The notes: generated by a model from the letters alone, not told the origin. Numbered from the stretch's first letter, positions 26,158-34,943 are shown. The stretch is 64,000 nucleotides of DNA from Alkalihalobacillus sp. AL-G (GCF_030643805.1 NZ_CP094656.1:1612001-1676000); one strand, 5' to 3'. Numbers and translations are program-made.

Positions 26158-27426
26158 ATGGTCGCAGAAAGAAGAAGTCCGATTCAAATTGGAGAAGGAG
26201 TTAGGCGTGTTCTTAAGTATTCATTACATAAAACAAGTGAACAAGTAGCGATTGAAAAAAGTTTGTACAGAATATTGGCGGAGGATTTGATTGCGGATCA
26301 CGATGTGCCCCCATTCAATCGCTCCCCATACGATGGCTTTGCACTAAAAGCTGAAGATACCGAAAATGCCTCGCAACAGCATCCGATATTTTTAAAGGTT
26401 ATCGATGAAATTGGAGCTGGTGAGGTCTCGACAGCAACAGTTGATCGTGGTGAAGCCGTTCGAATAATGACCGGAGCGGCAATCCCTGAAGGTGCAAACG
26501 CAGTAGCAATGTTTGAGGTTGTGAAGGAACAAGAACAGGATGGAAATCAAACAATTGAAGTAGGTCGCCGATTTTCAAAAGGACAAAACATTTCCAGAAG
26601 AGGTGAAGATACATCCGAGGGTACACGTCTTTTAAAAAAAGGTACAACAATAACCCCGGGTGTCATCGCACTTCTTGCAACATTCGGGTATAAGTATGTT
26701 TCAGTTTATGAAAAACCTCGAGTCGGAATTTTTGCCACAGGGACAGAATTGCTGGATATTGATGAGCCGCTTCAATCAGGCAAGATCAGAAACAGCAACG
26801 CATATATGATCGCCTCCCAGGTTGAAAAAATGGGTGGCGAGCCTGTTTATTTTGGGAAGCTGAAGGACGATTTTGAAGCCTGTTTTGTTGCGGTTACAAA
26901 ATCTTTGAGTGAGGTTGACGTACTTATTACAACTGGCGGCGTTTCAGTCGGAGATTATGATTATTTACCTGCAATCTATAAAAAACTCGGTGCCAATGTG
27001 CTGTTTAATAAATTAGCGATGAGGCCAGGTAGTGTTACGACAGTGGCTGAATATAACGGTAAGCTTTTATTTGGTCTTTCAGGAAACCCATCTGCTTGTT
27101 TTGTCGGTGGTGAATTGTTTGTCCGTCCGTTTTTAAAGCAATCCTACGGGGATCTCCCCTATCTTGCGAAAACAAAAGCAGTGCTGCAGACCGATTTTCC
27201 GAAGGCGAATCCTTTTACCCGATTGGTTCGGAGCAGGGTGGAATTCACTACGAACGGTATAGAAGTTCAGCCGACCGGGTTGGATAAGTCCAGTTCTGTC
27301 ACCTCAATTGCAGAGGCGAATGCATTTATCATGTTCCCAGGTGGTACGAGGAGTTTCGAAAAAGGGGCAACCGTCGACGTATTGTTGTTTGATCAGCAGA
27401 GTGGGATTAACCCATGGAACGAATAG
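26158..27426 (+). CDS. moeA: Molybdopterin molybdenumtransferase MoeA
   Basis: This is a 422-residue MoeA that inserts molybdate into adenylylated molybdopterin. Motifs are PPFNRSPYDGFAL, RIMTGAAIPEGANAV, the VGIFATGTELLD segment, TGGVSVGDYDY and GLSGNPSACFV. It is the first gene of a moeA-mobB-moaE-moaD operon. The ATG follows GGGGG-type Shine-Dalgarno sequence. Length is normal. Confidence 0.95.
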   Translation: MVAERRSPIQIGEGVRRVLKYSLHKTSEQVAIEKSLYRILAEDLIADHDVPPFNRSPYDGFALKAEDTENASQQHPIFLKVIDEIGAGEVSTATVDRGEAVRIMTGAAIPEGANAVAMFEVVKEQEQDGNQTIEVGRRFSKGQNISRRGEDTSEGTRLLKKGTTITPGVIALLATFGYKYVSVYEKPRVGIFATGTELLDIDEPLQSGKIRNSNAYMIASQVEKMGGEPVYFGKLKDDFEACFVAVTKSLSEVDVLITTGGVSVGDYDYLPAIYKKLGANVLFNKLAMRPGSVTTVAEYNGKLLFGLSGNPSACFVGGELFVRPFLKQSYGDLPYLAKTKAVLQTDFPKANPFTRLVRSRVEFTTNGIEVQPTGLDKSSSVTSIAEANAFIMFPGGTRSFEKGATVDVLLFDQQSGINPWNE

Positions 27427-27941
27427 ATCCTGTACCTATCTTGCAAGTGGTGGGCTTTAAAAACAGCGGGAAAACATCCGTGATCGAAAAGGTTTTACAC
27501 GTATTAAATAGGAAAGGCTATAAAGCGGGGGTCATTAAGCATCATGGACATGGCGGTAAGCCTGATTCGATTGATTTGAACGGAACGGATACCGACCGCT
27601 TTCAACAATCTGGGGCGAATGTTACTGCTGTAGAAGGAAATGGTATGATTCAAATGCAAATCAACACTTCTCAGGAAAATTCGTTATCCTTACTGACGGG
27701 ATTGTATAAGCAGCTTCCAATTGATTTCATATTGATTGAAGGATATAAAGTGGCTCCATATCCAAAAGTGATCATCTACAAAACAGCAGAAGAAAAGAAT
27801 CAGTTGCTCCGTTTAAGAAATATTGTCGCCATGATCGGTCCATCGGCTGAGGATTTGGGAAACAACCTAAAGCCTGCATTTTCCATGGATAAACCTGAAC
27901 ATTATATACCATTTTTTGAAGAGTTTATAAAGCGGAGCTGA
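27414..27941 (+). CDS. mobB: Molybdopterin-guanine dinucleotide biosynthesis protein MobB
   Basis: This is a 175-residue GTP-binding adapter. The P-loop is GFKNSGKTS (residues about 14-22), with KHHGHGGKPDSIDLNGTDT and LIEGYK as further family motifs. It starts 13 nt before the moeA stop, so translation is coupled. It is thought to help deliver guanine nucleotide during cofactor maturation with MobA, which is not in this window. Confidence 0.93.
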   Translation: MERIDPVPILQVVGFKNSGKTSVIEKVLHVLNRKGYKAGVIKHHGHGGKPDSIDLNGTDTDRFQQSGANVTAVEGNGMIQMQINTSQENSLSLLTGLYKQLPIDFILIEGYKVAPYPKVIIYKTAEEKNQLLRLRNIVAMIGPSAEDLGNNLKPAFSMDKPEHYIPFFEEFIKRS

Positions 27942-27945
27942 GAAT

Positions 27946-28407
27946 ATGTTTATGATAACAAAAGAAACAATCGACTTGAATGATGTCATTGAAAGTGTCG
28001 TGCACGCTCATGCCGGCGCGATCAATACTTTTATCGGAACCGTCCGTGAACTGACAAACGACAAACGGACTTTATATTTAGAATATGATGCATATATTCC
28101 AATGGCGGAAAAGAAGCTTGAGCAGATCGGAACTGAAATTCAAAATCAATGGAAAGATGCACGTGTTTCGATTATCCACAGAATCGGGAGACTGGAAATA
28201 TCTGATGTTGCAGTGGCAATCGCAGTATCGACACCCCATCGAGCGGATTCTTATGCAGCGAGCCGCTTTGCAATCGAACGTATAAAAGAAATCGTCCCAA
28301 TATGGAAGAAAGAGCATTGGGAAGATGGACAGCAATGGATTGGAGATCAACTTGAAAAAAACGAGTACCCTCAGGGCAAACCGGGAGAGGAGCATTTGAA
28401 TGATTAA
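27946..28407 (+). CDS. moaE: Molybdopterin synthase catalytic subunit MoaE
   Basis: This is a 153-residue large subunit of molybdopterin synthase. Motifs include HAGAINTFIGTVRELT, LEYDAYIPMAEKKL, HRIGRLEI and the C-terminal lysine-rich PIWKKEHWEDG active-site segment. It starts 4 nt after mobB and overlaps moaD by 8 nt. It uses the MoaD thiocarboxylate to put sulfur into the pterin. Confidence 0.95.
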   Translation: MFMITKETIDLNDVIESVVHAHAGAINTFIGTVRELTNDKRTLYLEYDAYIPMAEKKLEQIGTEIQNQWKDARVSIIHRIGRLEISDVAVAIAVSTPHRADSYAASRFAIERIKEIVPIWKKEHWEDGQQWIGDQLEKNEYPQGKPGEEHLND

Positions 28408-28636
28408 GGTTTTACTTTTTGCTGGTTTACAGGAGAAAGCAGGCAAGGGACAAGTGACGGTCAATAAAGAATCATTGACTGTAACCGAACTAATTGAAGA
28501 AATTCGGTTAAATGAACCTGAACTTGAGCTTTCAAACGTAATGGTGGCGGTTAATGAAGAATTCGTGAATCAACCAGAGCAAATCGTGAAAAAAGGTGAC
28601 ACCGTCGCATTATTACCACCTGTCAGCGGTGGTTAA
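28400..28636 (+). CDS. moaD: Molybdopterin synthase sulfur carrier subunit MoaD
   Basis: This is a 78-residue ubiquitin-like protein ending in the essential Gly-Gly (PPVSGG), which carries sulfur as a thiocarboxylate. It overlaps moaE by 8 nt. The activating enzyme MoeB/MoaB-type adenylyltransferase is not present here. No terminator is visible, and a convergent small gene ends within its stop region. Confidence 0.93.
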   Translation: MIKVLLFAGLQEKAGKGQVTVNKESLTVTELIEEIRLNEPELELSNVMVAVNEEFVNQPEQIVKKGDTVALLPPVSGG

Positions 28637-28773
28637 GATGTTTCTTCTTGGCTTTCTTCCTCGTGACATTCAAAGCATAGTATTCCATCCTTTAAAACAA
28701 TACCGTTCAAAAATCCATCGAGACAGTAGATGGATTTTTGGCACTCTTTACACGTTCCGATATATTCTTTCAT
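28633..28773 (-). CDS. Small four-cysteine zinc-ribbon-like protein, 46 residues
   Basis: An ATG at 28773 with GAGGT 8 nt upstream opens a 46-codon frame. The product has two pairs of cysteines, CKEC (8-11) and CFEC (33-36), with another Cys at 17, and an acidic tail. The layout suggests a zinc ribbon. The gene is convergent with moaD and overlaps its end by 4 nt. No family is recognised. Confidence 0.65.
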   Translation of the reverse strand: MKEYIGTCKECQKSIYCLDGFLNGIVLKDGILCFECHEEESQEETS

Positions 28774-29074
28774 AATAAATACCTCACTCCATTTGGGTAA
28801 AATCATATTATAATTCGATGTTATATTAATAGATGTTCTGACAATGATAAGAAAATCCTTTTATTGGGGCCATCAACTTATAATCCTTTAGGTCATGCTT
28901 ACTCAGTCGTTGGTTTTCAGTCGAACACAGTTAAAAGATCCATCCTGATATAATCAAGAGATGCGATCCTTTACACATGCATATTGGTTGAAGAGCTTTC
29001 GGATCATCAATAGAGCTAGTCCCTACACCTTTTGCGCATGGTTGAATATCATGATTGTGTAAGGGGGGAAGGGC
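28774..29074. other. Intergenic region, promoters only
   Basis: About 300 bp separate the divergent small zinc-ribbon gene and the 118-residue gene. A minus-strand ATTATA (complement of TATAAT) near 28810 may serve the small gene. Nothing else stands out apart from the GGGGGGAAGGG ribosome site of the next gene. Confidence 0.45.
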
Positions 29075-29431
29075 GTGTCTTACCGCAAATATATGCAAGC
29101 TTATAATGCTCATACCCAGCAGTTGCGAAAGCATTGTAAGAAGCATCTCCATAAGCATGTTAAATGTCACATGATTGATGGGCAAGTGTACGAAGGGTAT
29201 TTGGAGCATGTGGATAAAAAAAACGTATACTTAATTGTTGAAATAGAGTCTAAACACCAACCGAAACAATCACCGTACGAGGAACCTACTGTTTCTGGCC
29301 AACCATATACCATGCCACAATCGATGAACCAAAATAGACAGTTTCCTAGCTATCCATACCCAAGGTTCACCTATCGACGTCTCATTTTGCCTCAAGCCTA
29401 TTTAACGGCACTGTCACCGGTTCCATATTAA
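29075..29431 (+). CDS. Hypothetical protein with a short Sm-like segment, 118 residues
   Basis: The start is GTG with a GGGGGGAAGGG site. The N-terminus is His/Lys-rich (RKHCKKHLHKHVKCH), followed by DGQVYEGYLEHVDKKNVYLIVE, which looks like a small Sm/SH3-type beta barrel. The C-terminal half is rich in Pro, Tyr and Gln, ending in a basic, hydrophobic stretch. Similar composition is seen in Bacillaceae coat-associated proteins, but this is only a resemblance. A terminator follows. Confidence 0.65.
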   Translation: MSYRKYMQAYNAHTQQLRKHCKKHLHKHVKCHMIDGQVYEGYLEHVDKKNVYLIVEIESKHQPKQSPYEEPTVSGQPYTMPQSMNQNRQFPSYPYPRFTYRRLILPQAYLTALSPVPY

Positions 29432-29450
29432 AAATCAAACAACGACCGAA

Positions 29451-29474
29451 AGTCACCAAAAAGGTGGCTTTTTT
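29451..29474 (+). terminator. Terminator
   Basis: AGTCACC (29451-29457) pairs with GGTGGCT (29463-29469, one G-U), followed by six Ts. Confidence 0.8.
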
Positions 29475-29559
29475 GTTCATATTCATGCTTTTTAATATTT
29501 TTGAGTGTGCTGGAAAACCTAAATGATGGAAACATCATAAAAACTATGGAGGGAATCGA

Positions 29560-29739
29560 ATGGGACAGAACAGGCAATTTACTCACGGACAAAAAGCACC
29601 GAACAACGGTGTATATGTTGAAATCGGTGAGACTGGAAGCATGGTGAATGATCCGAAGGAATTAAAACTTCAAGCAGGAGATGAATTTCCTGAAACGAGT
29701 AATCACAATCGGAAATGGACATATAAGAGGAAACCATAA
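29560..29739 (+). CDS. yjzC: YjzC family protein, 59 residues
   Basis: The product begins MGQNRQFTHGQKAPNNGVYV, continues EIGETGSMVNDPKEL and ends NHNRKWTYKRKP, which I recognise as the YjzC family of Bacillus. The function is unknown. A GGAGGG site lies 7 nt before the ATG. In B. subtilis yjzC follows argF; here the preceding genes are different. A terminator follows. Confidence 0.88.
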   Translation: MGQNRQFTHGQKAPNNGVYVEIGETGSMVNDPKELKLQAGDEFPETSNHNRKWTYKRKP

Positions 29740-29770
29740 GCATTTAAATATAGGAAAAAAGTACAATAAG

Positions 29771-29805
29771 AGGCTGACATTTATGTTTCGTGTCAGACCT
29801 TTTTA
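29771..29805 (+). terminator. Terminator after yjzC
   Basis: AGGCTGACA (29771-29779) pairs with TGTCAGACCT (29791-29800, one bulge), followed by Ts. Confidence 0.7.
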
Positions 29806-30017
29806 TTTTGCCTAACATAAATGCAGGTTGAAGTTAAGAAGGATTAATATTAATATTGGTTTAGGAGAAGATTACGAAAATTTAGAAATTAATAGAGTAA
29901 GGGGGTAAGACCTAGAGCGATTGATCAACTCTTATTCGTTAATACATAATAGAAACTCATCAAAATAAGAGATTGAGGAATTTGTCGTAAACATTTGATA
30001 CGAAGGGGAGATAGAAA

Positions 30018-30833
30018 ATGAAAAAGAATTCGTTTAAAGGTTTTTTAATGATAGTTTTAATCGGCCTGTTAGGGCTAATAGCGGCTTGTGGTGGAAGCGG
30101 AAGCGGAACCGGAGGCGGGAAGGAAAAATTAGAGGTTGTAACGGATGCGGCATATGCCCCATTCGAGTCTATGGATGGTGAAACGATTGTTGGCTTTGAC
30201 GTTGATTTTCTAGATGCTGTCATGAAAGAAGCCGGATACGATTTTGAATTGAAGAACATCGGATGGGATCCATTATTCGCTGCGATTCAAGGGGAAACAG
30301 CCGATCTTGGGATTTCGGCAATTACAATTAACGATGATCGTAAGCAAACCTATGACTTTTCAGTACCATACTTCGAATCGCGAAACATGATTCTAGTCCC
30401 GGAAGGCAGCGATATCAAAAGCGCTGAGGATTTAGTAGGTAAAGTTGTAGCTGTCCAAAATGGTACGACAGGGCAGGAAGCTGTAGAAGGTCTTTTAGGC
30501 CAGAACCATGATGATATCAAAAAGTTCGATAATAACGTACTAGCAATCATGGAGCTTTTAAAAGGCGGGGCGGATGCGGTCGTCGCTGATAACTCTGTCG
30601 TTCAAGCGTATGTTAAGAACAATCCAGATAAAAAGCTGGTAACGATTGCGGATGAGGATAGCTTTGACCCAGAATTCTACGGTCTGATGTTTCCTAAAGG
30701 AAGTGAGCTTAAAGCAGATTTTGATAAGGCGATTAAAGCTGTGATTGAGGATGGCACATACTCGAAAGTTTATAAAGAATGGTTTGGAGAAGAACCGAAT
30801 CTTAAAACTTTGAAAGCTCAATTGGAACAGTAG
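30018..30833 (+). CDS. Amino-acid ABC transporter substrate-binding lipoprotein
   Basis: This is a 271-residue polar-amino-acid binding protein (SBP family 3). A lipoprotein signal ends at the LIAAC lipobox near residue 25, then a Gly/Ser linker. The binding fold starts with VTDAAYAPFESMDGETIVGFDVDF truncated by its conserved segments, followed by QGETADLGISAITI and a VQNGTTGQEA motif. The ligand is probably a polar or basic amino acid. The permease gene follows after a hairpin. No ATPase gene is adjacent. Confidence 0.9.
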   Translation: MKKNSFKGFLMIVLIGLLGLIAACGGSGSGTGGGKEKLEVVTDAAYAPFESMDGETIVGFDVDFLDAVMKEAGYDFELKNIGWDPLFAAIQGETADLGISAITINDDRKQTYDFSVPYFESRNMILVPEGSDIKSAEDLVGKVVAVQNGTTGQEAVEGLLGQNHDDIKKFDNNVLAIMELLKGGADAVVADNSVVQAYVKNNPDKKLVTIADEDSFDPEFYGLMFPKGSELKADFDKAIKAVIEDGTYSKVYKEWFGEEPNLKTLKAQLEQ

Positions 30834-30887
30834 TTCTTTCAACAGGTTGAATAAATAAAGTTATTTAAAAGCATGTGTGTAGTGGGA

Positions 30888-30920
30888 GAGCCTCACCAAA
30901 AACATGAATTGAGGTTCTTT
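30888..30920 (+). terminator. Terminator-like hairpin between binding protein and permease genes
   Basis: GAGCCTCA (30888-30895) faces TGAGGTTC (30910-30917, one G-U) and is followed by TTT. It lies between two genes of one transporter, so it probably acts as a leaky terminator that favours the upstream message. Confidence 0.5.
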
Positions 30921-30992
30921 CATCGCACAATAAAGATAGAAATCAATTACATATTCGAAACAGTCATACAAGATGTGTAGAGGAGAGAACAT

Positions 30993-31649
30993 ATGGATTT
31001 TCGCTTTGACATCATTAAGGAATATGGGAATTTATTTTTAGAAGGAACTTTATTGACGATTGGACTATCATTAGCTGGTATTTTTATCGGTCTTATACTA
31101 GGTTTATTTATTGGTATCGGGAAATTATCAAAACGAAATTTGATTAATATGCCACTAGATTGGTATATCACTTTTTTTCGAGGAACCCCGTTATTCGTAC
31201 AAATTTTATTGATACATTTTGGTGTTGTTCCGTTCTTAATTGGAGATACAAATGCGGTCATTGCAGGGATTGCTTCTTTATCATTAAATGCAGCTGCCTA
31301 TATCGCTGAAATATTTCGTGCAGGAATTCAGTCGATTGACAAAGGGCAAATGGAAGCAGCACGGTCTCTTGGGATGAAATATAGGGAGTCGATGCGTTAC
31401 GTCATATTGCCACAAGCCGTCAAAAGGATGATCCCGCCACTCGGGAACGAATTTGTCGTATTGATAAAAGAATCCTCGTTGCTCGCAGTTATAGCTGTAC
31501 CGGAGATCATGTATTGGGGGAGGGCAATGCAAGGTCAATATTACCGAGTTTGGGAACCGTATCTGACAGTTGCCTTGATCTATCTAGTTTTAACTCTAAC
31601 CTTAAGTAAAGTTTTAAGCTTTGTTGAAAGAAAATGGGCAACAGAATAG
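30993..31649 (+). CDS. Amino-acid ABC transporter permease (HisM/GlnP type)
   Basis: This is a 218-residue permease with about five membrane helices. The family motifs are FFRGTPLFVQILLIHF, LNAAAYIAEIFRAGIQSIDKGQMEAARSLGM (the EAA loop) and LLAVIAVPEIM. A GAGGAGAG site precedes the ATG. The usual ATP-binding subunit gene does not follow, so the complex must borrow an ATPase encoded elsewhere. Confidence 0.9.
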   Translation: MDFRFDIIKEYGNLFLEGTLLTIGLSLAGIFIGLILGLFIGIGKLSKRNLINMPLDWYITFFRGTPLFVQILLIHFGVVPFLIGDTNAVIAGIASLSLNAAAYIAEIFRAGIQSIDKGQMEAARSLGMKYRESMRYVILPQAVKRMIPPLGNEFVVLIKESSLLAVIAVPEIMYWGRAMQGQYYRVWEPYLTVALIYLVLTLTLSKVLSFVERKWATE

Positions 31650-31664
31650 TGAACGAATAATAGT

Positions 31665-31698
31665 AAAAAGGACCGTCTGTGTAGAGACGGTCCTTTTT
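31665..31698. terminator. Strong bidirectional terminator
   Basis: AAAAAGGACCGTCT (31665-31678) and AGACGGTCCTTTTT (31685-31698) form a perfect 14-bp stem with a 6-nt loop. It serves the permease gene and the convergent yjzD. Confidence 0.88.
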
Positions 31699-31709
31699 GC
31701 AAATCAAGA

Positions 31710-31889
31710 TTATTCGGTTTCGGGATCTTTCACACCCGCTTCACCTAGAATGATAACAAATAAAGCGAAGATGAAACCGATAATGCACGCGGTTGAAAAA
31801 TGATATTCTCCGCCTTGCATCGAGCTTAGTACATAGAATGACATGTTTGTCAGTAATAGAGACCATATGATTGTCCAAATATAACGCAT
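31710..31889 (-). CDS. yjzD: YjzD family membrane protein (DUF2929), 59 residues
   Basis: The product starts MRYIWTIIWSLLLTNMSFYV, then LSSMQGGEYHF, and has a second membrane helix (IIGFIFALFVIILG) before an acidic tail. The two-helix layout and the RYIWT start match YjzD (DUF2929). GAGGTG precedes the ATG. It sits between yjzC and yjaU as in B. subtilis. Function unknown. Confidence 0.85.
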   Translation of the reverse strand: MRYIWTIIWSLLLTNMSFYVLSSMQGGEYHFSTACIIGFIFALFVIILGEAGVKDPETE

Positions 31890-32129
31890 ATTTTCACCTC
31901 ACACGAATGTAACAATAATCCGCTTTTATTGTAGCATAACTTTCCTTCGAGAAAAACGTTTTGTATAAACTTCCTTAAATGTTCACTAATTATTAGTGTT
32001 GTACTTATTAAGACATGCAACAAATCGGTTAACTTTATTTTATCAAAACGCTAGAAATAGGCAAAATACCTGTTCTATTTTTAATTTTTTGCATACATTA
32101 ACTTAGACTCAATGTAAGGCGTGAATAAC

Positions 32130-32873
32130 ATGAGTAAAGTATCCTACCGTATGTTTGAAATTAATAATGAAAAGGGGATCATCCATCTTCCCGAGCAACC
32201 AAACGGATTTGCGGTTCTTATTATCGGTGATGTCAATCATTATGTTACCGAGAGTACAAGTTTATGGATACAGCACCCAGAACGCTTTATGTTTATTGAT
32301 GATTTGACTCATTTAGGATATACAGTGTTTTATTCCAATCTGTATGGACGAAACTGGGGAAATTCGAGGAGTCTTGAATTATTGCATCGGGTGTACCACT
32401 CTATTATAAAAAGAGAATTGGTTAATCCATCTATACATCTATTTGCAGAAGGGATGGGTGCACTGACAGCACTTCGATGGATGGAGAGGTATAAGGAGAT
32501 AACCAGATCCGTCGCCTTTTTAAACCCATGCTTCAGTTTGAAGGTTCATTCTGAAGCGGTTAAAGAACAAAAGCTATTCTATAAACAATTTCATAGGGAA
32601 ATAAGTCGAGCCTACGCGTTAAATGAAGAAGAGGTCAATCGCCTATTAAGTACAGATCAGGGCTTCAAGCAATATCAATCCACCATACCCGCAAAGATTT
32701 GGCACTATACACAAGGTACGCCATATTCATTCCAATCACACAGCAGAGCGTATGAACATTATCGGGAACAACTAGGAGCACCGATTTCATTAACGCTTCA
32801 GCTTCCTGGTCGAAAGGCGGATCTTGCGTCTAAAGTCAACTCATTTTATCACCTATATGAACGGGAATTGTAA
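32130..32873 (+). CDS. yjaU: YjaU-like alpha/beta hydrolase
   Basis: This 247-residue protein has an alpha/beta hydrolase layout. The strand FAVLIIGDVNHYV occupies the oxyanion-hole position, and the nucleophile elbow is degenerate: the HLFAEGMGALTALRW segment has Glu-Gly-Met where Ser is expected. It may therefore be catalytically inactive or unusual. The ATG at 32130 is favoured; the GTG at 32121 is too close to AAGG. It takes the yjaU position before yjaV and med. Confidence 0.72.
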   Translation: MSKVSYRMFEINNEKGIIHLPEQPNGFAVLIIGDVNHYVTESTSLWIQHPERFMFIDDLTHLGYTVFYSNLYGRNWGNSRSLELLHRVYHSIIKRELVNPSIHLFAEGMGALTALRWMERYKEITRSVAFLNPCFSLKVHSEAVKEQKLFYKQFHREISRAYALNEEEVNRLLSTDQGFKQYQSTIPAKIWHYTQGTPYSFQSHSRAYEHYREQLGAPISLTLQLPGRKADLASKVNSFYHLYEREL

Positions 32874-33067
32874 ACGTAAGTTATGCACAATAATAATCAG
32901 ACAGCAGCCAACTCATTTAATAGGTTAGGTTTGTTAAGTATTTGGGTGCTGTCGTACATAGTCTAGTTCTATAAGCTTTCAATACGTACAAAATGTTTTT
33001 GTTCAGAAAGTCGGTTTGAAAAATAGGATAGTAATAGGATCAATAACATATTGGGGGTTCCTGTATT

Positions 33068-33832
33068 ATGAAAAAAGTACTGATTACAGGAGTGGCAGGG
33101 GAAGTTGGATTCCCGTTGTGTGAGAATCTGTTGGATTTAGGAGTTGATGTATTTGGGATCGACATTCCTCAAGAACGGACGAGTGAGCGAATTGACATGA
33201 TTGGAAGAAATGCATTATTTCATTTCACACCTAACAAAATAGAGGAAGTGGATTGGAATACGATGGAGCAAACAGATGTCATTTATCATTTTGCACAAAC
33301 GTATCCTGCATCCAATCGATTCTCAGAATTGAAAGAGCTGATTGCCAGCCATCAAAGAAATATAAAGAACATTGTATCGTTTGCGGAGGTTAATCATACG
33401 AAAGTCATACTTCTTAGTACAATAGAGGTCTATGGAAATACGTATCAACAAATCACGGATGATACAAAGCCTAGTCCCACAAGCCTTTATGGGACGATTA
33501 TGCTAGCTGAAGAGAATTTTTTATCCGAATATTCGAGGGTCGGGGACTTGGATTACGTGATTCTAAGAGTCCCGTTCGTAAAAAAGATTGCGCATCCAAT
33601 CGAAGAACACTGTAGAAATATTGACAGAACGGAGCAAGAAAAAGTTTCTAACCAAAATATGGAATTTATAAATGGCCATACAATCGAAGTTCAAGATCTA
33701 TTGCATGTATTAATTGCAGCTGGTACAACAAATAATGTTAAAGGGATTGTTCCGGTTCCGGGGCAGACTACAGACAACCCATCTTATTCAATAAAAAGCA
33801 CTAAATTTGCCGAATTGTCAGTACATTTGTAG
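33068..33832 (+). CDS. yjaV: YjaV-like NAD(P)-dependent epimerase/dehydratase-fold protein
   Basis: This 254-residue protein has an extended SDR fold. The nucleotide-binding motif is ITGVAGEVGFPLCENL (GxxGxxG form), with a later STIEVYGN segment and a SLYGTIMLAEE region at the Tyr-x-x-x-Lys position, where Lys is replaced. The substrate is unknown and activity is uncertain. It precedes med as in B. subtilis. Confidence 0.78.
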   Translation: MKKVLITGVAGEVGFPLCENLLDLGVDVFGIDIPQERTSERIDMIGRNALFHFTPNKIEEVDWNTMEQTDVIYHFAQTYPASNRFSELKELIASHQRNIKNIVSFAEVNHTKVILLSTIEVYGNTYQQITDDTKPSPTSLYGTIMLAEENFLSEYSRVGDLDYVILRVPFVKKIAHPIEEHCRNIDRTEQEKVSNQNMEFINGHTIEVQDLLHVLIAAGTTNNVKGIVPVPGQTTDNPSYSIKSTKFAELSVHL

Positions 33833-33925
33833 TATGGATTTCTTATCGCTTTTAATTTAAAATATATATCGTTTATACTATTTAAAAGATATTGTTTATT
33901 TTTTATGTTTAAAGGGAGGAAACGG

Positions 33926-34879
33926 ATGAAACTATTGAAGCCGTTCCTAATAGTAGCCCTGGTCCTTACACTTACGGGATGCCAGGATGCACTTGGTCAA
34001 GAGCGTTTAGAAGGCGTCGGTTTGTTAATCGAAGATACAATCAATGACCAAGGTTGGGGAACTAAGGGATACAAAGGCTTGCTTCAAGTAAAAAATCGGT
34101 TTGATACAACAGTATTTTATCGAGAAGAAATCAAATCGAAGCAGCAAGTGACCGAAGCTGTCACCGAGTTTGAAAAAGACGGGGTTAATCTTGTTTTCGG
34201 TCACGGGAAAATCTACGCGTCTATTTTTCAAACCATAAAAGCAGACTTTCCGGACATTCATTTTGTAAGTTTTAATGGTAAAGTAAGCGGTGATGGAATT
34301 ACGAGTATACACTTTGACTCATATGCGATGGGGTATTTTGCAGGGGTTCTATCCGGTGCCATGTCACAAAGTGGGCAGGTTGGGATGATTGCCGCATTTC
34401 CTTGGCAGCCTGAAGTCACAGGGTTTCGGGAAGGGGTCAACGTTTATAACTCAGAGGCTGAAGCAACTATTCAGTTTGTTGAAAATTGGAGTGATACGGA
34501 TAAAGCCTTAAGTATCATGGATGAAATGGAGAAGATTGGTGTTGACGTCTATTATCCTGCTGGGGATGGTTATACAATTCCGGTAATTAAGCATGTTAAG
34601 AATCAAGGGAACTATGCCATCGGCTTTGTCTCAAATATGGCTGATCTAGGGAAACAGACCGTCTTAACAAGTACTGTACAGCATGTAGACCTTTTATATG
34701 TGAAAATCGCAAAACAGTTTAATAATGGAACGCTTGAATCCGGCAATCGGCATTATGATTTTCAAGATGAAGTGATTTCGTTGGCTCCATTCAGCGATGT
34801 AGTACCGAAAAAGCTTCAAAAAAAGTTGAAGCAAGCTGTTTCTACCTATAAGGAGACGGGGAAACTTCCAGCCCCATAA
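33926..34879 (+). CDS. med: Med, BMP-family lipoprotein regulator of competence
   Basis: This is a 317-residue lipoprotein with lipobox LTLTGC near residue 20 and a basic nucleoside-binding (BMP) fold containing IEDTINDQGWGTKGYKG and AMGYFAGVLSGAMSQ. In B. subtilis Med raises comK expression and is cotranscribed with comZ. The ATG at 33926 has GGGAGG 6 nt upstream; the ATG at 33905 has none. Here a repeat-rich 257-bp gap separates it from comZ. Confidence 0.85.
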   Translation: MKLLKPFLIVALVLTLTGCQDALGQERLEGVGLLIEDTINDQGWGTKGYKGLLQVKNRFDTTVFYREEIKSKQQVTEAVTEFEKDGVNLVFGHGKIYASIFQTIKADFPDIHFVSFNGKVSGDGITSIHFDSYAMGYFAGVLSGAMSQSGQVGMIAAFPWQPEVTGFREGVNVYNSEAEATIQFVENWSDTDKALSIMDEMEKIGVDVYYPAGDGYTIPVIKHVKNQGNYAIGFVSNMADLGKQTVLTSTVQHVDLLYVKIAKQFNNGTLESGNRHYDFQDEVISLAPFSDVVPKKLQKKLKQAVSTYKETGKLPAP

Positions 34880-34890
34880 ATGGATGTTGC

Positions 34891-34943
34891 AACCTGGTTT
34901 TTATCGATGTTCAAAAAGCCACCGAAGGATAAACGGCGAATTT
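34891..34943 (+). repeat. 53-bp direct repeat, copy 1 (after med)
   Basis: This 53-bp stretch, from AACCTGGTTTTTATCGATG to AAACGGCGAATTT, is identical to 35048-35100. It contains the GTTCAAAAA arm at 34909-34917. It begins 12 bp after the med stop. Confidence 0.85.
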
